64,000 bases of DNA, taken from contig NZ_JABAII010000013.1 of assembly GCF_012641405.1 (NCBI RefSeq), forward strand, positions 62,001 to 126,000, read 5' to 3'. Below, piece after piece: positions 16,060-26,520 of the stretch. A program made the position numbers and the translations under genes. This stretch comes from Rhizobium sp. P40RR-XXII (GTDB lineage: Bacteria > Pseudomonadota > Alphaproteobacteria > Rhizobiales > Rhizobiaceae). The stretch's first letter is position 1; each line of letters starts with the position of its first letter. The notes under the pieces were generated by a model. It worked only from the letters and a program-made list of their open reading frames with translations, had not been told where the DNA came from and searched no databases.

Positions 16060-18333
16060 ATGATGGCGCAGAAGCGTGAAGTCCCTGGTATCCGTCCCTA
16101 CAATAGCCCCGCCGGCGGTTGGGGCGCACTGAAAGCCACCGCCAAGGCGGTTCGCGACCAGATGGATGTCACCGAAGCGCCCGGTCTTCTCCTGCGCACC
16201 AACAAGCCGACGGGCTTCGATTGCCCGGGCTGTGCCTGGCCCGACAAGGAGCATACCTCCACGTTCCAATTCTGCGAAAACGGCGCCAAGGCCGTGACCT
16301 GGGAAGCGACGAACAAGCGCGTGACGCCCGAATTCTTTGCCGAACATACGGTCAGCGAACTTCGGACCTGGAGCGACTACGAGCTGGAAAACTCGGGCCG
16401 ATTGACCCATCCGATGGTCTATGACCACGCATCCGATACCTACCGGCCGATTGCCTGGGAGGACGCCTTTGCCCGCATCGGCGAGGTCATGCGCAGTCAG
16501 CCCGATCCGGATATGGTCGAGTTCTACACGTCCGGCCGTGCCTCTAACGAAGCGGCCTTCCTGTTTCAGATCTTCGCGCGCGAATACGGCACCAACAATT
16601 TCCCCGATTGCTCGAACATGTGCCACGAGGCGACCAGCGTCGGCCTGCCGCAATCGATCGGCATCGGCAAGGGCACCGTGTCGCTCGACGACTTCGACGA
16701 ATGCGATCTCATTATCTCCATGGGACATAATCCCGGCACGAACCATCCGCGCATGATGGGCACGTTGCATGAATGCTCGCGTCGTGGCGTGCCGATCATC
16801 GTCTTCAACCCTCTGAAGGAGCGGGCGCTGGAGCGCTTTGCCGATCCGCAGGACCCGATCGAGATGGGAACCTTCGGCTCGACGCGGATCGCGTCGTCCT
16901 ATTATCAGGTCAAGATCGGCGGCGATGCCGCGGCGCTCAAGGGTATCATGAAAGCGGTCCTGGCGCTTGCCGAAACTTCGCCTGACGTTCTCGATCATGC
17001 CTTCATCGCCGAGCACACCATCGGTTTTGACGCGCTCGTTGCGGATCTCAGCCAGACGGAATGGGCTGATATCGAGCGGGTTTCGGGCCTGGCGCGTGCC
17101 GATCTGGAGCGGGTGGCCGCTGCTTACGCTAAATCCAAGGCGACGATCGTCGCCTATGGGATGGGCATCACCCAACATGCCAAGGGGACGGCGAATGTCC
17201 AGCAGATCGCCAACCTGCTGCTGCTGCGCGGCAATTTCGGCAAGCCGGGCGCCGGCATCTGCCCGCTGCGCGGACATTCCAACGTGCAGGGCAATCGCAC
17301 CGTCGGGGTCACCGAGAAGCCCACTCCTGCGCTGATCGAAGGCATCGAGCGCGCTTTCGGTTTCACGTCGCCTGCCCATCATGGCCACGATGCCGTTGCC
17401 GCCATGCAGGCGATGGCGGAGGGGCGCTCCAAGGTGCTGCTCTGCCTCGGCGGCAATTTCTCGATCGCGCTTCCCGATCCGGAATTATGTGCCGAGGCTA
17501 TGCGCAAGCTCGATCTTGCCGTTCATATGAATACCAAGCTCAATCGCTCCAATCTCCTGATCGGCAAAGAATCCTTCTTGTTCCCCGTACTTGGCCGTAC
17601 CGAACAGGACGTTCAGGCGACCGGCGCGCAATCCGTGACGATCGAGGATTCGATGTCGATGGTGCATGCCTCGCGCGGCCGGCTGAAACCGGCCTCCGAC
17701 CAGCTTCGCTCGGAGCCCGCCATCGTTGCCGCGATGGCGCAGGCGACGCTGCCTGATAGCAAGGTCGCATGGATGGAGCTCATCACCGACTATGACCTGA
17801 TCCGCGACAAGATCGAAATCGTCTATCCGGATTTTGCTGATTATAACGAGCGCATCCGTGTTCCGGGTGGTTTCCGCCTGCCGCTCGGGCCGACGGAACG
17901 CGTCTGGAAGACGCCTTCCGGCAAGGCCGAATTCAAGCTGTTTTCCGGCCTCAACGAAGACATTTCGCTTTCCGACGGGACCATTTTGAAGCTGGCGACC
18001 ATCCGTAGCCATGATCAGTACAATACGACGATCTATGGCCTGGACGACCGCTATCGCGGCGTCTTCGGCCGTCGTGACATCCTGTTCATGAATGACAGGG
18101 ATCTGAAGGCGAAGGGGCTGGAACATGGTGATCTCGTTGAGATCGAGACCGCGCTTCCCTCCGGCGCCAAGCGGCTGCTGAAGCTGACGGCGATTTCCTA
18201 CGATATTTCCGAGGGCTCTGTTGCTGCCTATTACCCGGAGGCAAATTGCCTGATCCCGATCGACTACCAGGACAAGGAAAGTGGCACTCCTTCGTATAAG
18301 TCCGTTCCGGTACGGGTCAGCAAGGCGGCATAG
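16060..18333 (+). CDS. FdhF/YdeP-family molybdopterin oxidoreductase
   Basis: 757 residues, matching E. coli YdeP (about 760). FDCPGCAW near residue 50 begins the N-terminal Fe-S/molybdopterin region. The molybdopterin oxidoreductase body (MGHNPGTNHPRMMGTL, LLLRGNFGKPGAGICPLRGHSNVQG) and the C-terminal MoCo dinucleotide-binding domain (about 610-750, IRSHDQYNTTIYG) follow. The physiological substrate of this group is not established; YdeP is linked to acid resistance in E. coli. AAGGAG precedes two tandem ATGs; the first is used. No fdhD or partner subunit adjoins it. Confidence 0.9.
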   Translation: MMAQKREVPGIRPYNSPAGGWGALKATAKAVRDQMDVTEAPGLLLRTNKPTGFDCPGCAWPDKEHTSTFQFCENGAKAVTWEATNKRVTPEFFAEHTVSELRTWSDYELENSGRLTHPMVYDHASDTYRPIAWEDAFARIGEVMRSQPDPDMVEFYTSGRASNEAAFLFQIFAREYGTNNFPDCSNMCHEATSVGLPQSIGIGKGTVSLDDFDECDLIISMGHNPGTNHPRMMGTLHECSRRGVPIIVFNPLKERALERFADPQDPIEMGTFGSTRIASSYYQVKIGGDAAALKGIMKAVLALAETSPDVLDHAFIAEHTIGFDALVADLSQTEWADIERVSGLARADLERVAAAYAKSKATIVAYGMGITQHAKGTANVQQIANLLLLRGNFGKPGAGICPLRGHSNVQGNRTVGVTEKPTPALIEGIERAFGFTSPAHHGHDAVAAMQAMAEGRSKVLLCLGGNFSIALPDPELCAEAMRKLDLAVHMNTKLNRSNLLIGKESFLFPVLGRTEQDVQATGAQSVTIEDSMSMVHASRGRLKPASDQLRSEPAIVAAMAQATLPDSKVAWMELITDYDLIRDKIEIVYPDFADYNERIRVPGGFRLPLGPTERVWKTPSGKAEFKLFSGLNEDISLSDGTILKLATIRSHDQYNTTIYGLDDRYRGVFGRRDILFMNDRDLKAKGLEHGDLVEIETALPSGAKRLLKLTAISYDISEGSVAAYYPEANCLIPIDYQDKESGTPSYKSVPVRVSKAA

Positions 18334-18336
18334 ATT

Positions 18337-18372
18337 CAGCCATCCAGCCATCTTCTGCCATCTTGATGGCTG
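18337..18372 (+). repeat. CAGCCATC tandem repeat with hairpin potential
   Basis: CAGCCATC occurs in tandem at 18337-18344 and 18345-18352. GCCATC recurs at 18357-18362, and the reverse complement GATGGCTG is at 18365-18372. GCCATC-TT-GATGGC could fold as a small hairpin after the oxidoreductase gene or serve as an operator for the following TA module. No T tract follows. Confidence 0.4.
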
Positions 18373-18412
18373 AGTTGCGAATCGTTATATTGATCTCGGA
18401 CAGGAGACAGAT

Positions 18413-18661
18413 ATGGCAGAACCACAATTGTCCGTTCGTAGTGCTAGAGCGCGCGACCTCGCGCATCGGCTCGCTCGCCGCGAAAACCGCACAATCGCCG
18501 ATGTCGTCGAACGTGCGCTGGAAGCTTATGAGATTCGAGAGGCTGGTCGCGAACCAGCATCGTCTTTCTATGCTCGAATGGCGATGAGCGATGATGAGGA
18601 TACCGACCTTGAATCTGTCATTCGCGAGGGGCGTCAACCCAATCACGGTATTGATTTGTGA
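18413..18661 (+). CDS. vapB: Ribbon-helix-helix antitoxin, VapB/FitA-like
   Basis: 82 residues. LSVRSARARDLAHRLARRENRTIADVVERALEAY is a Psk/FitA-type ribbon-helix-helix domain, followed by an acidic tail. AGGAG 7 bp upstream fixes the start. The stop overlaps the GTG start of the toxin by 4 bp. Two CAGCCATC copies upstream are possible binding sites. Confidence 0.85.
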   Translation: MAEPQLSVRSARARDLAHRLARRENRTIADVVERALEAYEIREAGREPASSFYARMAMSDDEDTDLESVIREGRQPNHGIDL

Positions 18662-19071
18662 TATTTCTGGACACGAATGTTATCTCTGAAACTTTCCGGA
18701 AACTGCCTGACGAGGCCGTGATATCGTGGCTTGGTCGGTATGATGCGGAGCTAGCACTTTCCACTGTGGCTATTGCTGAAATCGCCTTTGGCATTCAAAA
18801 GATTGTTCCCGATCAGCGCGCTGCGCGGCTTGAGCAGAAATTGTCCGAATGGCGCCATCGTTTCGCTGATCGGATGTTCGGTCTTACCGAAGAGGCCGCA
18901 TTGGAGTATGGCGAGCTTATGGGCGCGGCGAAGAGGCAAGGACGACCAATGTCAACGGCGGATGGCATGATTGCAGCAATCGCCCGCGTAAATGGCGGAC
19001 GTTTGGCCACCCGGAATCTACCTGACTTTCACACGACAGGGCTGGAGTTAATATCTCCTTGGGAATTCTAG
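18658..19071 (+). CDS. vapC: PIN-domain toxin, VapC/FitB-like
   Basis: 137 residues from a GTG start. Asp in MIFLDTNVISE, Glu in VAIAEIAFGI, Asp in STADGMIAAIA and the TRNLPDF strand are the conserved PIN positions; the LDTNVISE and ATRNLPDF stretches are typical of FitB. Predicted RNase toxin translationally coupled to the preceding antitoxin. Convergent with the transporter operon that follows. Confidence 0.9.
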   Translation: MIFLDTNVISETFRKLPDEAVISWLGRYDAELALSTVAIAEIAFGIQKIVPDQRAARLEQKLSEWRHRFADRMFGLTEEAALEYGELMGAAKRQGRPMSTADGMIAAIARVNGGRLATRNLPDFHTTGLELISPWEF

Positions 19072-19133
19072 CAAGTCTTCAATAGCAACGATCTCTTGTT
19101 TGCATCGCTCGCTGCTCAAAAGGAGCTAATAAG

Positions 19134-20207
<1,074 letters not shown>

Positions 20208-20208
20208 G

Positions 20209-22140
20209 TCAGGCTCCACGCTGCATCTGATCGGCGCGGATCCAGACAAGCATCTCGCCGGGCTCGCGATTGTCCCAGAGATGATAGGGGACGAAGCGCG
20301 CGGTGGAGGCGGCGCTTTTCGGCGGTGCCGTACGGTAGAGATCGGAGCCCCAGTCGGCCGTCTCGCGCGTCACGGACACATCGAGCGCCACAGCCCCTTC
20401 GAGCGCGGCAATTTCCGTCGTCTTGGCGGATGCCGGATCGCTGGAAAGCGAAATGCCGTTGAGATCGCGGCCATTGTCCGTCGTTTCGACGCAATAGACG
20501 AGCGGGCCACGCATCAGCGCAGCACGTCCGGCGTCCTGGCGGACTTTCGGATTGGCAAACAGCGTGCGTGGGATGAGCGGAAGGGTGAGGTCGACACGAT
20601 CGCCCGCCCGCCACTCCCGCTCTATGCGGGCGTAGCCATCGACCGTGACCGTTGCCAGATCGACCGGCGCGCCATTGATTGTAAGCGCAGCACCCTCGGC
20701 CCATTCGGGAATGCGCAGCGACAGCGCAAATTTCGCGTTGCGATCGGGATTGACCTCGAAGCGAATTGCGCCGTCCCAGGGGTAGCGTGTCGTCTGGGAA
20801 AGCTGCACCGTCACGCCGCCCGCCAGCGGTATGCGGGCCTTGCTCTCGCCGTAGAGATGGACGGCGATCTCGTTGTCGGCCGCGGCATACATATAGGAGC
20901 CGACGGAGGCGAGCAGGCGCGCGATGTTCGGTGGGCAGCAGGGGCAATGGTGCCAGGTCCAGCGATGATGCTTGCCGGCGCTCTCCAGCGGATTTTCGTA
21001 GAAGAAGGTCTTGCCGTCCTGCGACAGGCCCGCCATCGCGCCGTTGTAGAGTGCCACTTCCATGATGTCGGCATAGCGGCGGTTCGGCCCGCGGCCCAGC
21101 ATGCGGTTGGCCCAGAACACCAGGCCGACGGAGGCGCAGGTCTCGGCATAGGCGCTTTCGTTCGGCAGGTCGTAATAGTCGGTGAATCCCTCGTTGGAGG
21201 CAGCCGGCCCGATGCCGCCGGTCACATACATCTGCTTGGTCGTCAGGTCGTCCCAGAGCGTCTCGAGTGCCGACGTCAGTGTATCGTCGTTATATTCCGT
21301 GGCGATATCGGCCATGCCGGAATAAAGGTACATGGCGCGCACGGCATGGCCCACGACTTTGGTCTGTTCGCGCACCGGCAGATGCGACTGGCTGTATTCA
21401 TAGGTCTTCTGCACGAATTTCTTCGGATCGCGGCCGTCGCGAAGCGCTTCCTCGGTGAAGAAATGCGGCTCCTGGCCGCGCTCGTCGATGAAGTATTTTG
21501 CCAGATCGAGATATTTCTTCTCGCCGGTGACCCGGCTGAGTTTGACGAGCGCGAGTTCGACCTCTTCGTGGCCGCAATAGCCGCGAAGCTGGTCTTCGCT
21601 ATGCCCGAAGACAGTGATCATGTAATCGGCAAAACGGCTCATGATGTCGAGCAGCTTGCGTTTGCCCGTTGCCTGGTAATAGGCGACGGCCGCCTCGATC
21701 AGATGGCCGGCGCAATAAAGTTCGTGATGGTCGCGCAGGTTGGTCCAGCGCCGGCCGGGCTGGACGCGCTGGAACCAGGCGTTCAGATAGCCGTCCTCCT
21801 GCTGCAGCTTTTCATACATGTCGATGATAGCATCCGCGCGCGCTTCCAGTTCGGCATTGGGGCGGCGATAAAGCGAATAGGCGATGGTTTCAATCGACTT
21901 GCCGAGATCGCTGTCCCAGAACATTTGCGTCGAGCCCGACCATGTCTGCAAGGGGATGACGATGCCGGGGCTCGGCTGGCTGACGTCGATCGCCTGGATC
22001 ATGCCGGCCTCGACGCAGCGGTCGAGCAGGGTTGCCGCGGTGGAGTTACAGATTGCATCCTGGCGGGCGCCGAACAGGCCTGCAAGTTCGACATTCGGGA
22101 CGGGCAGGGGGCGAAACTGGCGGTTTTCTCTGTCAGACAT
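20209..22140 (-). CDS. Glycoside hydrolase family 127 (beta-L-arabinofuranosidase-like, DUF1680)
   Basis: 643 residues with no signal peptide, so cytoplasmic. GH127 enzymes such as HypBA1 remove beta-L-arabinofuranosyl residues from hydroxyproline-linked arabinooligosaccharides, using a Zn-bound Cys nucleophile. The hallmarks are here: NESAYAETC (Glu and Zn-Cys, about residues 325-333) and HHCPCCPPN (the Cys pair including the nucleophile, about 395-403), within an (alpha/alpha)6 barrel with RDHHELYCAGHLIEAAVAYY. It lies between the permease and ATPase genes, so its substrate should be imported by them. Activity on other beta-L-arabinosides is possible. Confidence 0.88.
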   Translation of the reverse strand: MSDRENRQFRPLPVPNVELAGLFGARQDAICNSTAATLLDRCVEAGMIQAIDVSQPSPGIVIPLQTWSGSTQMFWDSDLGKSIETIAYSLYRRPNAELEARADAIIDMYEKLQQEDGYLNAWFQRVQPGRRWTNLRDHHELYCAGHLIEAAVAYYQATGKRKLLDIMSRFADYMITVFGHSEDQLRGYCGHEEVELALVKLSRVTGEKKYLDLAKYFIDERGQEPHFFTEEALRDGRDPKKFVQKTYEYSQSHLPVREQTKVVGHAVRAMYLYSGMADIATEYNDDTLTSALETLWDDLTTKQMYVTGGIGPAASNEGFTDYYDLPNESAYAETCASVGLVFWANRMLGRGPNRRYADIMEVALYNGAMAGLSQDGKTFFYENPLESAGKHHRWTWHHCPCCPPNIARLLASVGSYMYAAADNEIAVHLYGESKARIPLAGGVTVQLSQTTRYPWDGAIRFEVNPDRNAKFALSLRIPEWAEGAALTINGAPVDLATVTVDGYARIEREWRAGDRVDLTLPLIPRTLFANPKVRQDAGRAALMRGPLVYCVETTDNGRDLNGISLSSDPASAKTTEIAALEGAVALDVSVTRETADWGSDLYRTAPPKSAASTARFVPYHLWDNREPGEMLVWIRADQMQRGA

Positions 22141-22164
22141 GGCTTTGATCCGTTGTTGAAAGGG

Positions 22165-23028
22165 TTATTTCACCGCGCCGGCCATCAGCCCGCGCATGTA
22201 GTAGCGTTGCAGAAGCAGGAAGACGATGACGCAGGGGATGGTCATGACGGCGATGCCGGCCTGGACTGCCCCCCAGTTGACGGCTCCAAGGCGGCCAGTC
22301 CTGACGGCGATCATCAGCACCGGCAGGGTGAATTTCTCGTTGTTCGACAGGAGCACCAACGCCGCCAGGAACTCGTTCCACGCATTGAGGAAGGCAAAGA
22401 TCGCAACGGTCGCGACACCCGGCAGCACCAAGGGGAGGAGAACGCGGAACAGCAGTTTCAGATCGCGCGCGCCGTCGATGCGCGCGGCCTCCTCGATTTC
22501 CTTCGGTACGGCGTCGAAGGCGTTGCGCATCATGAAGACCGAGAAAGGAAGCTGCAGCGTCACGTAGACCAGTGTGAGGCCAATCAGCGAATTGTTGAGG
22601 CCGAGCCTTGCCAGGATGATGAAGAGCGGGGTCAGGATCGACTGAAACGGGATCATCAGCGTCGCGATGATCAGGATGAAGAGCGCGCCCTTGAAGGGGA
22701 AATGATAGCGCGAGAAGCCGTAGCCGGCGAGCAGGCTGACGATGACGGTCAGAAGCACGGTTGCGACCGAGACGAAGAGCGAGTTCAGCGTATGCTGGAT
22801 GACGCCGGCGCCGAAGCCGTTCAGCGAGCGGTAAGCATCGAAACTGAAACCGGTCGTCGGCCATGGCGGCAGAGGCGGAAGGCTCGCCTCGGTTCCATGC
22901 CGGAAGGACGACAGCAATGCGATCGCGAAAGGCGCGAAGAAGAAGATGACGATGACGACGCCGATGCCATGGTAGCCGATGCCACCCCACAGCTTGCGCC
23001 GCGCGCGCCGTTCCTTAGCGGTGGTCAT
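22165..23028 (-). CDS. Carbohydrate ABC transporter permease, MalG/UgpE family
   Basis: 287 residues with six predicted helices; the EAA loop is EIEEAARIDGARDLKLLFRVLLPL. It is the inner subunit of the CUT1 permease pair. Start 23028 is set by GGAGG upstream and overlaps the stop of the partner permease by 4 bp; an open stretch continuing upstream in this frame is not part of the gene. A DTG-like MalG C-terminus (RYYMRGLMAGAVK) ends the protein. Confidence 0.92.
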   Translation of the reverse strand: MTTAKERRARRKLWGGIGYHGIGVVIVIFFFAPFAIALLSSFRHGTEASLPPLPPWPTTGFSFDAYRSLNGFGAGVIQHTLNSLFVSVATVLLTVIVSLLAGYGFSRYHFPFKGALFILIIATLMIPFQSILTPLFIILARLGLNNSLIGLTLVYVTLQLPFSVFMMRNAFDAVPKEIEEAARIDGARDLKLLFRVLLPLVLPGVATVAIFAFLNAWNEFLAALVLLSNNEKFTLPVLMIAVRTGRLGAVNWGAVQAGIAVMTIPCVIVFLLLQRYYMRGLMAGAVK

Positions 23029-23942
23029 GGACGGTCCTCCCCGACGCGAAGCAGCCAGAGCTGGACGATGCTGATCAGCACCAGGATGACAAGGAGGGCG
23101 ATCGAGAGTGCCGCGCCATAGCCGAGATTGAAGGACACGAAGGACTGGTTGAAGATGTAGTAGACCACCGAAATCATCCGGTTCTGCGGGCCGCCTGATG
23201 TCATGATGTAGAACTGGTCGAAGGCGAGCACCGAGCCGGTAATGGAAATGATCAGCGCGAGCGCGATCGTGCGGCGCATCAGCGGCAGGGTCAGATGCCG
23301 GAACCGCTGCCAGCGTTTCGCGCCGTCGATCCGGGCGGCTTCCGTCAATTCGGAGGGGATCGCCTGCAGGCCGGTCAATAGAATGATCATTGTGAAGCCG
23401 GCGATCTTCCAGACCACCATGACGATGATCGTTGCAAAGGCCAAATCGAAATCGGCAAGCAGGTTCGGCCTTTTGTCGACGAGACCAAGCGCCAGCGCGA
23501 CCGGTGCGAAGAAGCCGGCGTCGACATTGGCGAGCCAGACCCAGAGCAGCGACGCCGTTGCCAGCCCGACGACGACGGGAAGGAAGATGATCGTGCGGTA
23601 GAAGCCGACGAACGGCCGGTGCTTTTCGACGAAGAAGGCGAGCGGGAAGGCGACGGCGAAGATCGCAATGGTCACGATGACGGTGTAATAGGCGGTGAAG
23701 CGCAACGCCGCCATGAAGCGCATGTCGGAGACCATGCGGATATAGTTGCCGAAGCCGATCCAGCGGGGATTGCCGAGCAATGGCCAATTGTGAAAGCTCA
23801 TCCAGATGGTGAAGGCCACGGGCAGAACGAAGAAGACGATAACGAGCGCCATGGCCGGCGCGATGTAGAGAAACCCGTGCCAGCCGGCACGACTTCGTTG
23901 TTTTCGACGACGCGCGGTTGCGATAGCTCCAGGGCCAGCCAT
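23025..23942 (-). CDS. Carbohydrate ABC transporter permease, MalF/UgpA family
   Basis: 305 residues. A basic N-terminus (RRRKQRSRAG) leads into helix 1 (FLYIAPAMALVIVFFVLPV); the EAA loop is ELTEAARIDGAKRWQRFRHLTLPL. CUT1 MalF-type subunit paired with the overlapping permease. Start 23942 (MAGPG) has GGGAG about 6 bp upstream; the longer frame reaches into the substrate-binding gene and is rejected. Confidence 0.92.
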   Translation of the reverse strand: MAGPGAIATARRRKQRSRAGWHGFLYIAPAMALVIVFFVLPVAFTIWMSFHNWPLLGNPRWIGFGNYIRMVSDMRFMAALRFTAYYTVIVTIAIFAVAFPLAFFVEKHRPFVGFYRTIIFLPVVVGLATASLLWVWLANVDAGFFAPVALALGLVDKRPNLLADFDLAFATIIVMVVWKIAGFTMIILLTGLQAIPSELTEAARIDGAKRWQRFRHLTLPLMRRTIALALIISITGSVLAFDQFYIMTSGGPQNRMISVVYYIFNQSFVSFNLGYGAALSIALLVILVLISIVQLWLLRVGEDRP

Positions 23943-24009
23943 GGAATGCTCCCGATGTTGCGATGGAGGGACCGGGAAGCCTTGAGGCTCCCCGGCTTTC
24001 ATGGATTGA

Positions 24010-25248
24010 TTATTGTTGGGCGTTGTCGATGATCGACTGCATTTCCGATTGGGCATTGGAGAATGCGCCATCGACATCGCTTCCGAAGATGGCTGCATTG
24101 GTGAAGCCCGCCCAGGGGCCATTGGCGCTGTTGATCAGGTCGTTGAACTGCAGCGTATAGGGCGTCTTGGCGACGGCGATCGCCTTCAGCCCGACCTGCA
24201 TGCGTGGATCCAGACCCTGAAGCACCTGATCGGCGATATCGCCGCGCGTCGGCAGGCTGCCGTATTTCGCCATGATCTTCTGTCCCTCGAGTGAATAGGT
24301 ATATTCGAGGAACTTCTTCACGGCATCGAGCTTCTTCGTGCCCTTGGAGATGACGAAATTGTCGCCGCCGGCAAAGGATGACGGTTTGCCATCGGCGCCG
24401 GGGATCAGCGTCACGCCGAAGTGGATATTGGGGTATTGGGTGATCAGCGTGCCGATTGAGAAGGCGCCGATGCTCTGCTGGCCGATCTTGCCGTTGCTGA
24501 TGCTGAGGAAATTGGCGCCGGTGTCGCTCGCGGCTCCCGCCGGCACCAGATCCTTTTTGACCATGTCGCGGTAGAAGCCCACGGCCTTGCGCATTTGCGG
24601 TGTGTCGAGTGTCGCCGTCTTGCCGTCCGCGGAGAGAATATCGGCGCCGGCACCCCAGACGAGTGGTGTGAAGGTGAAGATCATGCAGCCGCCACAGCCG
24701 CCGCCGGAGAAATAGAAGCCATAGGTGTCGCCGCCGAGCGCCCGGATCTTTTCGGCATTCTGCTCGATCTCTTCCCAGGTGGCCGGGGCCTTTTCAGGGT
24801 CGAGACCCGCCTTCTGGTAGAGATCCTTGTTCCAGGCAAAGACAGAGGTTTCGACCGACAGAGGCAGGCCATAGATGTGGCCGTCATAGGTGCCGAGCTT
24901 CACATGCGAGGGCGACAGGGAATTGAAATAGGGCAGGCTCTTCGCCCAGTCCGTTAGATCTTCCAGCTGCCCGGCGGCGGCAAAGGCCGGCGTATAGATC
25001 AGGTCCATCGACAAGGCGTCCGGCGCCTGCCCGCCGGCGATCGCGGTCGCATATTTCTGTACCAGTTCGGAAAATGGCACTTCCGTCAGCGTGACCTTGT
25101 CGTCATGGCCCGCATTATAGGCCTCGACGACCTTCTTGAAGGAATCGCCGATGCCGCTTCGAACCCACATGGAGATGTTTTCGGCAGATGCACCGGATGC
25201 AAGCATTAAGGATATGAGGCCGGTTGCGGCCAGAAAGCGCTTCATCAT
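24010..25248 (-). CDS. Extracellular sugar-binding protein, family 1
   Basis: 412 residues. A signal peptide (MMKRFLAATGLISLMLASGASA, cut before ENIS) precedes a family 1 solute-binding fold with ALSMDLIYTPAFAAAGQLEDLTDW and YGLPLSVETSVFAWNKDLYQKAG. An unusual Gly-rich GGGCGGC segment lies in the centre (about residue 180). GGAGGAGAAG precedes tandem ATGs. It is the first structural gene after lacI and presumably binds the arabinoside handled by GH127. Confidence 0.9.
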   Translation of the reverse strand: MMKRFLAATGLISLMLASGASAENISMWVRSGIGDSFKKVVEAYNAGHDDKVTLTEVPFSELVQKYATAIAGGQAPDALSMDLIYTPAFAAAGQLEDLTDWAKSLPYFNSLSPSHVKLGTYDGHIYGLPLSVETSVFAWNKDLYQKAGLDPEKAPATWEEIEQNAEKIRALGGDTYGFYFSGGGCGGCMIFTFTPLVWGAGADILSADGKTATLDTPQMRKAVGFYRDMVKKDLVPAGAASDTGANFLSISNGKIGQQSIGAFSIGTLITQYPNIHFGVTLIPGADGKPSSFAGGDNFVISKGTKKLDAVKKFLEYTYSLEGQKIMAKYGSLPTRGDIADQVLQGLDPRMQVGLKAIAVAKTPYTLQFNDLINSANGPWAGFTNAAIFGSDVDGAFSNAQSEMQSIIDNAQQ

Positions 25249-25292
25249 CTTCTCCTCCCACAGGGCTACTCCCGTCAGCCCCTTTTCCTCTG

Positions 25293-26315
25293 TCAACGAT
25301 CGGGGTTTCCCCCGCACGATTGCCGCACGATAAGCTCGCACGGCAAAGTTCTGATGCCAGGTTCGACGTCGCGTCCTTCTGCAAGGGCCAGGACCGTCAA
25401 CCCCGCCTCGCGGCCAAGCGCTTTAAGATTCATATCGACCGTCGTCAGCGGCGGCCGGGTCTGCGCGGCGACGATCTCCCAATTGTCGAAGCCGACCACC
25501 GAGACATCGTCCGGCACCCGCACGCCACGCTCGCGAAGCGCATCGACCACCGCACGGGCGATCTGATCGTTGCCGCAGAAGATCGCATCCGGCTTTTCCC
25601 CTGACGAAGCCCATAGTTGCGCCACCGCCTCGTGACCCCAGGCCTCCGACCACGTGCCGTACATGACAGGCAATTCGCCCCCTCCGGCGAGATCATGATA
25701 GGCCCTGGCGCGCTCGCGTACCGAAACGAAGCTTTCAGGGCCGGTCACATGGGCGATGCGCTGTCGGCCAAGCCCTTGCAGCCATTCGACAGCAAGCGCC
25801 GCCCCCTGATAATCGTCGGCGCAGAAGGTGACGCTTCCCGGCGCTCCCTCGGTGAATGCATAGATGACCGGGACCGGCAGGTTGGACAGGTCCACCGGCA
25901 GGCGGCGGTCGATCCGCTTTCCAGAGGCGATGATGCCATCCACATGCTTGTCCAGCATCGCGTCCACATGAACCTTTCCAAGTGCCGGATCGTCCTCGAT
26001 GGTGCAAAGGAAGACCGAGACGCCATGATCGACGAGTGCCTCCGTGATGCCGGCCATGACCGGCAGCGTGAAGCGACCATATGTATCATTGGTCAGAAGA
26101 CCGATCGTGAAGGTGCGATTGCTGAGCAACCCCCTGGCGAGCGCATTCGGACGGAAGCCGATTTCGGTAGCGGCGCGCTTGACCCTTTCCCTGGTTTTCT
26201 CGCCCATGCGGCCGGTGTTGTTCAAGGCCTTGGATGCCGTTGAGATGCTCACGCCCGCAGCTGCCGCAACATCGTGAATCGTTGCGCGTCCGCTTTTCGC
26301 ACGCTGATTTTCCAG
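25293..26315 (-). CDS. LacI-family transcriptional regulator of the arabinoside operon
   Basis: About 340 residues. An N-terminal LacI HTH (ATIHDVAAAAGVSISTASKALNN) and hinge (NALARGLLSNRT) precede a periplasmic-binding-like effector domain ending near LPCELIVRQS. No ATG, GTG or TTG lies in frame between the two operators and the HTH. CTG at 26315 with GGGAG 7 bp upstream is the best start, and the only ATG in frame (26507) would put the operators inside the gene. It is the first gene of the operon and is expected to repress itself and the transporter until sugar arrives. Confidence 0.85.
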   Translation of the reverse strand: MENQRAKSGRATIHDVAAAAGVSISTASKALNNTGRMGEKTRERVKRAATEIGFRPNALARGLLSNRTFTIGLLTNDTYGRFTLPVMAGITEALVDHGVSVFLCTIEDDPALGKVHVDAMLDKHVDGIIASGKRIDRRLPVDLSNLPVPVIYAFTEGAPGSVTFCADDYQGAALAVEWLQGLGRQRIAHVTGPESFVSVRERARAYHDLAGGGELPVMYGTWSEAWGHEAVAQLWASSGEKPDAIFCGNDQIARAVVDALRERGVRVPDDVSVVGFDNWEIVAAQTRPPLTTVDMNLKALGREAGLTVLALAEGRDVEPGIRTLPCELIVRQSCGGNPDR

Positions 26316-26339
26316 ATGTCTTCTCCCATTTGAATTTTC

Positions 26340-26359
26340 TTGAGAAAAGCTTTTCTCAA
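26340..26359. promoter_or_regulatory. LacI-family operator O1 (perfect palindrome)
   Basis: TTGAGAAAAGCTTTTCTCAA, a 20-bp perfect palindrome, 25 bp upstream of the lacI CTG. It overlaps the place where the -10 of the minus-strand promoter should be (TTGACT is at 26366-26371). Confidence 0.85.
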
Positions 26360-26373
26360 TCGAAGAGTCAATA

Positions 26374-26391
26374 TGAGAAAAGCTTTTCTCA
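26374..26391. promoter_or_regulatory. LacI-family operator O2 (perfect palindrome)
   Basis: An 18-bp perfect palindrome with the same GAGAAAAGCTTTTCTC core as O1. Its centre is 33 bp from that of O1, about three helical turns, so two dimers would bind the same face. A TTGACT -35 candidate for the minus strand lies between the two. Confidence 0.85.
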
Positions 26392-26520
26392 GGAATTTCT
26401 ATAGCGAAGCCGAAATGGCCTCGAAGGGCGAGGACGGTTCGGGTCTTCCGACTGGAAAAAGAGCGGCGGCCGAACCTTTTCCGGTCCGGCCGCCGCGTAA
26501 ATTGCAAATTGCGAAAGACG

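Noticed and set aside
26316..26507. 64-codon N-terminal extension of the LacI gene
   Set aside because: It would encode the two palindromic operators (EKSFS repeated twice) and has no similarity to LacI N-termini; translation from CTG 26315 is preferred.
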